From Polyangiaceae bacterium (GTDB taxonomy: Bacteria; Myxococcota_A; Polyangia; Polyangiales; Polyangiaceae): a DNA stretch of 64,000 nt. Shown here in pieces: positions 58,203-64,000 of the stretch. The notes beneath the pieces are model-generated. The model was not told the DNA's origin, searched no databases, and saw nothing but the letters and a program-made list of their open reading frames with translations. The stretch spans positions 25,196 through 89,195 of the forward strand of contig JABFXY010000056.1 of assembly GCA_013361525.1 (NCBI GenBank), in the 5' to 3' direction. Each line of letters opens with the position of its first letter. The stretch's first letter is position 1. Position numbers and translations under genes: made by a program.

Positions 58203-58976
58203 CTACCAACTGTGCCCTTTCATCCAGTTGTTCAGCACGGGCTCGACAGCCGCCAGGAACTCCTTTTCGTCGGAGGCTGCCTTGCGCGAAATCGTGATCT
58301 CGCCGCGCTCGATGCAGCGCCGGAGCATGTGGAGCGCTGAGAACGAGAGCGCGCAGCGACCTTCGTCGCATGCGAGATCCTCGAAGTCGAATGCGAATTC
58401 GCTCTCGCAATACGTGTCCTTGCAGATGTCGTTGATGGCGTGCACCCGCTTCCTCGCTTCTTCGTCCCGCGGCAGCGGTCGAACCGGCGGCGGCGTCCAG
58501 GTCGCGGTCGCTTGCTCGACCGCCGCGACGAGCGTCTCGGGGGCCGCTCGCGCGAGCGGATCCTCGACCTCGATCTCGTACACGATCATGCCGCGCCCCG
58601 GCTCGTTGGTGAACCCCGCGAGCTCGAAGACCAGAACGCCTTCGTTCATCCCTACACGCCGAGGGCTGCTCAGGGTCCAGAGACCCGACGGGTCGGTGCG
58701 TGACAGTACCTCGACGTTCGGGCGACGATGCCTCCAAGAATCGGGGATCGTGGACTCGTCGAGCACTCGCTCTTTGCATTCGACTTGCGGCACCTCGACG
58801 AGCCGCAATCGCCTCGGCGCCGGTTCGACGAACGAAGCTGCGCTCGGCGCGGTCGGCGTCGGTGTCGTGCTCGTCGTGTCGACGGTCGGCGTGGTGCTCG
58901 CAACAGGCTGACTGCACGCGACGAGCAGAGCCGATATGCCCACGAGGCTGCCCTCACGAAGGGCGGTGCGCGCCAT
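58203..58976 (-). CDS. Hypothetical lipoprotein
   Basis: 257 residues from ATG 58976; earlier in-frame starts lack signal character. Signal with lipobox LVAC, then Thr/Ser/Pro-rich linker (TTPTVDTTSTTPTPTAPS). The body has several cysteines (VECKERV, NDICKDTYCESEF, LACDEGRC, LRRCIERGE), possibly forming disulfides. No family recognised. Stand-alone gene. Confidence 0.76.
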   Translation of the reverse strand: MARTALREGSLVGISALLVACSQPVASTTPTVDTTSTTPTPTAPSAASFVEPAPRRLRLVEVPQVECKERVLDESTIPDSWRHRRPNVEVLSRTDPSGLWTLSSPRRVGMNEGVLVFELAGFTNEPGRGMIVYEIEVEDPLARAAPETLVAAVEQATATWTPPPVRPLPRDEEARKRVHAINDICKDTYCESEFAFDFEDLACDEGRCALSFSALHMLRRCIERGEITISRKAASDEKEFLAAVEPVLNNWMKGHSW

Positions 58977-59065
58977 CGACGACGCGTACCACCCCTCTGA
59001 TAACGACGGAACGTGGGGCCCGATGAGGCACGAAACCGCCTTCGCCGCGGTTCGGTGACGTTTCC

Positions 59066-59527
59066 TCAGCCGTCCCAGCGAACGCCGGCGACCTGCTTCG
59101 TCGCAGCGTTTACGCGGTTGAAGAGGTTGGAGACGCCGATCCAGAGGACGAGCGCGGCGAGCTGGCGCTCCTCGTAATGCTTCGCGGCTTCGTTCCACAC
59201 GTCGTCGGGGACGGGGTCGGAGCGGTCGGCGAGACGCGTGATGCTCTCGGCGAGCGCAAGCGCGGCGCGCTCGGCATCGGTGAAGAAAGGCGCATCGCGC
59301 CAGGCAGCGACCGAAAAGAGGCGTTGATCCGTCTCGCCCGCCTTCTTCGCATAGTGCGAGCCGCCTTCGACGCAGACGCCGCACCCATTGATCTGGCTCG
59401 CGCGAAGGTGGACGAGGTGCATCGTCATCTCCGGAACGCCGGCCTTGTGGGTGGCGGCTTGAAGCCCCTGAATGGCCTTCATCGCATCGGGGACGATCAT
59501 CGCGGGGTTACGCATACGTGCTTGCAT
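59066..59527 (-). CDS. Carboxymuconolactone decarboxylase/AhpD-family protein
   Basis: 153 residues, ATG 59527. AhpD/CMD fold with the redox CxxC pair in QINGCGVCVEGGSHYAKKAGETDQ, then AERAALALAESIT and VSNLFNRVNAATKQV. This version is typical of the alkylhydroperoxidase-like proteins (Cys pair plus His three residues on). It probably reduces peroxides with a thiol donor. Alone in the region. Confidence 0.93.
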   Translation of the reverse strand: MQARMRNPAMIVPDAMKAIQGLQAATHKAGVPEMTMHLVHLRASQINGCGVCVEGGSHYAKKAGETDQRLFSVAAWRDAPFFTDAERAALALAESITRLADRSDPVPDDVWNEAAKHYEERQLAALVLWIGVSNLFNRVNAATKQVAGVRWDG

Positions 59528-59649
59528 GGTCCGTTTCCTTCCGAGGTCGTGCGATGCCCGTGCCGCGCCGGATGGGGATCCGCGGCTCGTTTCATCGGCG
59601 ATTTGCTTCGTTCACTCGGAGGACGAAACGCGAACGAAAGTTGTGACGA

Positions 59650-60105
59650 CTATTCGCTCTTCAAGGAAAGCTCGGTCCCGGCGACCTGCGCCTCGGGGTC
59701 CAGCACCAGTAGGCGGACCCGGCCGGTCGCAGCGACGGCTTGCTCGTCGTTGCGGATGACGACGTCCCAGAGCTGGCTGCGACGGCCGCGCGTCACCGGC
59801 GTCGCGACCGCGTGGAGCGTGCCTTCGCGAACGGCGCGAACGAAGGAAGTGTGGTTCTCCAAACCCACGACGTTCTTGCCCTGTGGCATCGCGTCGAGCG
59901 CGGCGCCGATCGAAGCGACCGATTCGATGAACGTCGCGTAGACCCCGCCGTGCACGATGCCCTGCGGCTGCCTGTGCCCGGGCCGCACCTCGAGCGTCGC
60001 CGTGACCGAATCGCGCGTCGCCGAGACGACGACGATGCCGAGATCACCGGCGAAGGTCTGCTTCTGAAGCGCGTTGATTTGCTCGGCGATCGCGACCGGG
60101 TCCAC
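59650..60105 (-). CDS. PaaI-family acyl-CoA thioesterase
   Basis: 151 residues from GTG 60105. Hotdog-fold thioesterase: GIVHGGVYATFIESVASIGA is the helix with the HGG and acidic catalytic residue; ENHTSFVRAVREGTLHAVATPVTRGRRSQLWDVVIRNDE is the typical beta sheet. Acyl-CoA hydrolysis is likely; the specific substrate is unknown. Faces the acetyltransferase gene divergently. Confidence 0.92.
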   Translation of the reverse strand: MDPVAIAEQINALQKQTFAGDLGIVVVSATRDSVTATLEVRPGHRQPQGIVHGGVYATFIESVASIGAALDAMPQGKNVVGLENHTSFVRAVREGTLHAVATPVTRGRRSQLWDVVIRNDEQAVAATGRVRLLVLDPEAQVAGTELSLKSE

Positions 60106-60161
60106 GGCGCTACTCTACAACGCCGCGGTCGAGCGATCCGGAATGGAAATGGAGGCACGCG

Positions 60162-60719
60162 ATGAGCACCGAGCGCGACAAGATGCTTGCGGGAGGCCTT
60201 TATGATCCGCTCGACCCGGAGCTCGTCGCAGCACGCGAGCGCGCACGAGACCTCTGCCAAGCGCTGAACACGACCCGCGAGGCCGCGCAGGAAGAGCGCC
60301 GTCGCATCTTGCGGGACCTCTTCGGGAAGGGCGGAGACTCCGTCTGGATGCAGCCGCCGTTCTACTGCGACTACGGCGCAAACATCGAGCTCGGCGAGCG
60401 CGTCTTCTTCAACTTCAACTGCGTCGTCCTCGATGTCTGCATGGTTCGCATCGGGAGCTTCTCGCTCTTTGGTCCGGCCGTGCAGATCTACACCGCGATG
60501 CACCCATTCAATGCGGAGCTTCGCCGAAAGGAAGAGTTCGGCAAGCCGGTGGAGATCGGCTCCGACGTCTGGGTCGGCGGTGGGGCAATCATCCTCCCCG
60601 GCGTGCGGATCGGAGATCGCGCCGTCATCGGCGCCGGCAGCGTCGTGACGCGTGACGTCCCGGACGGTGTGTTCGCAGCAGGAAACCCGTGCCGGGTGAT
60701 TCGAGAGATCACCGAATAG
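60162..60719 (+). CDS. Sugar O-acetyltransferase (maltose/galactoside type)
   Basis: 185 residues, ATG 60162 with GGAGG at 60151-60155. Left-handed beta-helix (hexapeptide) acetyltransferase: MLAGGLYDPLDPELVAARERAR at the N-terminus is the Mac domain; IYTAMHPFNAELR contains the catalytic His, and IGSDVWVGGGAIILPGVRIGDRAVIGAGSVVTRDVP the hexapeptide coil. It acetylates a sugar hydroxyl with acetyl-CoA. 14 bp before the GNAT gene. Confidence 0.95.
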   Translation: MSTERDKMLAGGLYDPLDPELVAARERARDLCQALNTTREAAQEERRRILRDLFGKGGDSVWMQPPFYCDYGANIELGERVFFNFNCVVLDVCMVRIGSFSLFGPAVQIYTAMHPFNAELRRKEEFGKPVEIGSDVWVGGGAIILPGVRIGDRAVIGAGSVVTRDVPDGVFAAGNPCRVIREITE

Positions 60720-60733
60720 CCTTGTCCCCGACG

Positions 60734-61315
60734 ATGCCCAACCAAGCCATCGATGCGCGCGCTACGAAGGCGCGTATCGTGCGCGGACCTCGTGTCGAGC
60801 TACGTCTCCTCGAGACCCATGATCGAGACGCTTTCGTCTCCGCCACGCTCGCCAGCACCGAGCTCCACGCGGGTTGGGTCAGCCCCGCACGCGATGCCGC
60901 AGCCTTCGACGCCTACCTCGCGCGACGCGGCGACTCGTTCTTGCCGCTCGGCGTTTTTCTCCACGAAACGGGCGCGCTCGTCGGAGCGTTCAACCTGAGC
61001 CAGATCTTCTACGGCGGATTCTGCAGCGCCTATCTCGGGTATTACGTATTCGCTGGCTACGAGCGGCGTGGCTACATGAAAGAAGGCCTCGACCTCGTCC
61101 TTCACCTCGCATTCGAATCGCTCGGGCTGCACCGACTCGAGGCAAACATCCAACCGGCGAACACCGAGTCGATCGCGCTGGTACAACGCTGCGGTTTCCA
61201 GCGCGAGGGCTTCTCACCCGGGTATCTGTTCATCAGCGGAGCCTGGCGCGATCACGAGCGGTGGGCGATCCGCCAGGAGATCTGGATTCGGCGCGACGAC
61301 GTCACTCTGGGCTGA
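60734..61315 (+). CDS. GNAT N-acetyltransferase (RimJ/RimL type)
   Basis: 193 residues from ATG 60734. The segment YLGYYVFAGYERRGYMKEGLDLVLHLAFESLGLHRLEANIQPANTESIALVQRCGFQREG is the acetyl-CoA-binding part of ribosomal-protein-alanine-acetyltransferase-like GNATs (the RRGYMKEGL loop contacts the pyrophosphate). Substrate may be a protein N-terminus or an amino acid; not determinable here. Likely in one unit with the O-acetyltransferase. Confidence 0.93.
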   Translation: MPNQAIDARATKARIVRGPRVELRLLETHDRDAFVSATLASTELHAGWVSPARDAAAFDAYLARRGDSFLPLGVFLHETGALVGAFNLSQIFYGGFCSAYLGYYVFAGYERRGYMKEGLDLVLHLAFESLGLHRLEANIQPANTESIALVQRCGFQREGFSPGYLFISGAWRDHERWAIRQEIWIRRDDVTLG

Positions 61316-61357
61316 GCGGGCGCTCGACCCCCTCGAGCGACCCGGTTTGCTGCCTAG

Positions 61358-61440
61358 TACCGAAGGTGGGAGTCGAACCCACAAGCCCGTGAGGACAGCG
61401 GATTTTGAATCCGCCGCGTTTGCCATTCCGCCACTTCGGC
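61358..61440 (-). tRNA. tRNA-Leu (anticodon CAA)
   Basis: Minus strand, 83 nt with discriminator A. Acceptor GCCGAAG (61440-61434) pairs with CTTCGGT near 61359-61365. The anticodon stem GCGGA/TCCGC encloses loop TTCAAAA, so the anticodon is CAA (reads UUG). A long variable arm follows, as usual for leucine tRNAs, and a TpsiC loop sequence GTTCGAC is seen. CCA is not encoded. Confidence 0.93.
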
Positions 61441-61519
61441 TCGAATCGGGGGGGACCCTACCAGAGGACGGGGGAGAGGGCGAGAGGATGACGGGGTCGC
61501 GGACAGGAGCTGTCGATCG

Positions 61520-63193
61520 TCAGAGGTCGAGCTCACGCGCGACGGCGAGGACGACGAAGGCGCAGGCGACGTCCTCCTCGAGCGGCGCCATCACGTCGCC
61601 GAGGATGCGCGCGGGAAAGCGCGGAACGAGCGGGAAAGACTGAAGCGCCGATTCGGGCAGGTACACGCGCATCGAGGCGGCCTCGCCGCCGTTCGACGCG
61701 TCCTGTCGCACACTCGCGAGGACCATCGTGTCGCCGAGGAGCGGCTTCGTGGCGAAGGCCCGCTGGGCGACGACCGCGCGTTCGGCCGCGGCTTCGATCT
61801 GGCTCGGGCCCGGCGGCTTCAGTGACGCGCGAAGGGACTCGAGCAAACGCGCCTTCTCGACGAGCGCACCCTCGGGCGCTGCGTCGATCCATGGTGATCC
61901 GAGCCACGCCTCGGCGCGCCCCATCGCGTCTCCGATCGCGGGCGTGTCGGGCTGATGAAGCGCCGCCGTCGCGAGGAGCGCTTTCAAGCTCGCGACCGGC
62001 TCGAGACGCAGCTCGAGCACGCCGCGCACGAGCACCGTCTTCGGCACGATGATGCCTTCTTCCACGCTGTCGCGGAGCACGGTGCGCACGTCGGATGGCG
62101 CGATGCTCGTACCCCTCTGCACGGCGAGCGCGATGTCGCGTCGCTCGCGCGATCCGCTTTTGTTCGCGTCGCGATCGTCATTTGTACTGCGGGCGACCCC
62201 GAGCAGCGGCTTCCACGCGCGCTGTTTGCGAAGTTTCGCGGCGGCGTCTTCCGCGACGAAGATCAGATCGAGCGTCGGCCCCACGTGGACGTTCGCCGGC
62301 GCGTCGTCCGGAGGCGGGGTGGGCGCCGGCACGCGCGGTGAGTGAATCGCACGCGCACCGTCGGCGAGGATCTGCCCGATGGATCGACTGGGCCGCTGCT
62401 CTTTCGGCGCAGGCATCACCGGCGAGAGCACCGGCGGAGCAACCGGGGCCGGCGCCCGCGGCGCGATCTTCGGCACCGAGAAAGGCAGCGTCGGATGGTC
62501 GAGCTCGTCACCGGCGAGCGAGACGGTGTCTTCGACGCTCGGCGACGGCGAGACGGGCGCGCGCGTCGAGGTCGGACCCAGTCGCGCGAGCGGCTCACGT
62601 CGAGCGACCACGGCGCGTTGAGCGACCAGATCGTCGCGGAGATCGCGCGTCCGCGCGCGCACTTCGTCGAAGGTGAGCCGCTCCGAGCCCTGCTCCATCA
62701 CGAGCACGATCCGCGACGCGGGTTGGTCGATCCCTGTTTCGCCGAATGCACGCCAGACGACCGCCGCCGTCTTGCGCTCGGAATCGATCGCGAGATCGTG
62801 CGCGGAGACTTCGAGCTCGCGTGCCGGCAGATCGGCTCGCTCGAACAGAAAGAGCCGCGGCCGGATGTTCGGAAGCTTGGAGTCGATCCGCGCGCCTCGA
62901 CCGATGACGCTGAAGGCCGCCTCGTCATGGAGCGCGCCACCGTGAATACGCACGATCGCGCCGGCCTGAATTGCTCGCACCTCGGACGCCGTGCGGAAGA
63001 GGGTCCGACTGTCGCCAGGGTCGGACAACCACGCAGCGTCTCGCGGCATCGGATCCTCGGGCTCGTCGGCTTCTTCGAGAACGCCCTCGGCAAGGGCGAA
63101 CGTCGCGCGAACGCTCGCCCGAAGCTCGATCCTTCCTTCGAGGATCCAAGCAGTTGCCGCCCCACGCAGCGGGCAGAACGACACGAGCTCCAT
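61520..63193 (-). CDS. DUF2169-like protein
   Basis: 557 residues, ATG 63193. The N-terminal half has strand-rich sequence with ELEVSAHDLAIDSERKTAAVVWRAF, similar to the closing part of DUF2169 domains, which occur with type VI secretion loci. The middle (about 235-305) is Pro-rich and disordered; the C-terminal half (about 305-557) is helical with VAEDAAAKLRKQRAWKPLLG and VLVRGVLELRLEPVASLKALLATAA. No T6SS gene is adjacent, so this could be an orphan or have another role. Confidence 0.75.
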   Translation of the reverse strand: MELVSFCPLRGAATAWILEGRIELRASVRATFALAEGVLEEADEPEDPMPRDAAWLSDPGDSRTLFRTASEVRAIQAGAIVRIHGGALHDEAAFSVIGRGARIDSKLPNIRPRLFLFERADLPARELEVSAHDLAIDSERKTAAVVWRAFGETGIDQPASRIVLVMEQGSERLTFDEVRARTRDLRDDLVAQRAVVARREPLARLGPTSTRAPVSPSPSVEDTVSLAGDELDHPTLPFSVPKIAPRAPAPVAPPVLSPVMPAPKEQRPSRSIGQILADGARAIHSPRVPAPTPPPDDAPANVHVGPTLDLIFVAEDAAAKLRKQRAWKPLLGVARSTNDDRDANKSGSRERRDIALAVQRGTSIAPSDVRTVLRDSVEEGIIVPKTVLVRGVLELRLEPVASLKALLATAALHQPDTPAIGDAMGRAEAWLGSPWIDAAPEGALVEKARLLESLRASLKPPGPSQIEAAAERAVVAQRAFATKPLLGDTMVLASVRQDASNGGEAASMRVYLPESALQSFPLVPRFPARILGDVMAPLEEDVACAFVVLAVARELDL

Positions 63194-63413
63194 CGCATCG
63201 TCATGGAATCACAGCGGCCCGTGCAGCGGGAAGACGAGCGCTGCGATCCTTCGGATCTTGCGCGAATCTTCGCACCGCATGCGAACGCGGCGCCGCATTC
63301 CACCCGAACACGACAACACGATGGGAGCCGGATTCGTGCGGATCGGTGCTCGGCATCGTTCGGTATGATCGTTGCCAAACCCGGCGCGCGCGCTGCGCAA
63401 CTGGAGAACGATC
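63194..63413. other. Divergent intergenic region at the right end
   Basis: 220 bp between the DUF2169-like gene and the right-end gene. It must contain both promoters. I see no strong hairpin or coding frame. Confidence 0.45.
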
Positions 63414-64000
63414 ATGAAGGTGCAGCTAGCCTCTCGGTATCGAGCAACCGCATTCGCCGCGGGGCTCTGCGCGCTCGCCGTCGTCGGACATGCTCGCGCG
63501 GACGATTCGCCGGAAGACGGCGAGTCGGAGAAGGAAGAGCTCGTCGTGCGGAAGGTCCACCTCGATCGCGACGACGACAGCGAAGAGAAGGTCGTGATCG
63601 TCAAGAAGAAGGGCCACCGAAAGGCGCCCGAAGTCGGCGACGATCCCGAAGTCATCGAGGAGTATCTCGATGATCTGAAGGAGCAGCGACGCGACCTGCG
63701 AGCCCAGCTCAAGGAAGCGAATCGCGACGGCGACGCAGACCTCGCCGACCAGCTCAAAGAGGAGCTCCGCGAGCTCGACAAGCTCGAGAAGGAGGAGCAG
63801 GGGCGACTCACGACGTCGAACCGCGGGCTCGTCGCGGGCGGCGCGGTCCTCGTCGCGGCAGGCGGCGTGTCGCTCATCGCGTCGATCGCGTTTCTCCTCG
63901 TCGCCGAAAACCAGCGCGGCGTGTCCGGCTACGACGCCGGCGGCTGGTCGTGCCTCGCCCTCGGCATCGGCGGCATCGCCGGAGGCTCACCGATGATCGC
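63414..64000 (+). CDS. Exported coiled-coil membrane protein (3' truncated)
   Basis: Open from ATG 63414 to the window edge (195 residues visible), with GGAG 9 nt before the ATG. Signal peptide ends VVGHARA-DD (about residue 29). The next part is very acidic/basic alternating (EKEELVVRKVHLDRDDDSEE) and a coiled coil (about 80-130, EEYLDDLKEQRRDLRAQLKEANRDGD, then LKEELRELDKLEKEEQ). Then two hydrophobic segments begin (about 140-165 and 180-195). Envelope protein of unknown function; the frame continues beyond base 64000. Confidence 0.8.
   Translation, partial: MKVQLASRYRATAFAAGLCALAVVGHARADDSPEDGESEKEELVVRKVHLDRDDDSEEKVVIVKKKGHRKAPEVGDDPEVIEEYLDDLKEQRRDLRAQLKEANRDGDADLADQLKEELRELDKLEKEEQGRLTTSNRGLVAGGAVLVAAGGVSLIASIAFLLVAENQRGVSGYDAGGWSCLALGIGGIAGGSPMI

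Noticed and set aside
1..64000. CRISPR array, insertion sequence, prophage or integron
   Set aside because: No regularly spaced direct repeats, transposase, integrase or phage structural motif was seen; the only repeats are inverted or coding low-complexity repeats.

Overview
The window reads as a gene-dense, high-GC chromosome segment of a myxobacterium (Myxococcota, probably the Polyangiales/Sorangiineae side). I infer this from strong G/C preference at third codon positions, four eukaryote-type Ser/Thr kinases (one fused to a formylglycine-enzyme-like domain, one to a receiver-like tail), paired FHA proteins, an AgmX/PglI-type protein, and many lipoproteins with Gly-rich or Ala/Thr/Pro-rich linkers. 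I see no phage, transposase, CRISPR array or plasmid functions. Both ends cut through genes: a quinone-reductase-type dehydrogenase on the left and a signal-peptide/coiled-coil protein on the right.

Layout. 1-9.9 kb: MDR oxidoreductase, GH5 glycoside hydrolase lipoprotein, SDR, a coupled pair of a degenerate sigma-54-type regulator and a TPR/periplasmic-binding lipoprotein, a divergent sensor histidine kinase and small membrane and lipoproteins. 10-19 kb: Ser/Thr kinase with a receiver-like tail, a large lipoprotein, and two coupled haem-motif (CxxCH) lipoproteins. 18.9-26.7 kb: an interlaced inverted-repeat element, the SRP RNA gene (ffs, minus strand), purN with a coupled flavoprotein, a PEGA protein, rsmD, a kinase-SUMF1 fusion, an AgmX-like protein and truA, which appears to start at CTG. 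26.7-31 kb: two paralogous transmembrane Ser/Thr kinases on either side of a Cys-rich protein. 31-36 kb: NamZ-type muramidase, SDR, chlorite-dismutase-family protein, purA and two small lipoproteins. 36-42.6 kb: TPR pair, PH-like membrane protein, SCP2-like protein, tandem FHA paralogues and a DciA-like protein. 42.6-49.7 kb: a tightly overlapping three-gene operon (small lipoprotein, CxxCH lipoprotein, Tat-exported DUF1501 protein), an FG-GAP lipoprotein and a DUF4398-OmpA pair. 50-59 kb: TetR-controlled EmrAB-like efflux operon, a ketosynthase-HxlR pair and an SDR-AraC pair. 59-64 kb: small enzymes, tRNA-Leu(CAA), a DUF2169-like protein and the partial right-end gene.

Housekeeping is represented by purN, purA, rsmD, truA, ffs, tRNA-Leu and the DciA-like protein. 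The rest is dominated by signalling (kinases, FHA readers, histidine kinase) and by exported or outer-membrane lipoproteins. Many neighbours overlap by ATGA, GTGA or TGATG, so translational coupling is the main operon evidence. The most unusual items are the interlaced inverted repeats at 18912-19071, the nested hairpin at 3794-3868, the sigma-54-like regulator without its sigma-54 contact loop, the DUF1501/CxxCH export operon, the FHA twins with a shared uncharacterised helical domain, and the CTG-started truA. All family assignments come from reading motifs by eye; no database search was run.
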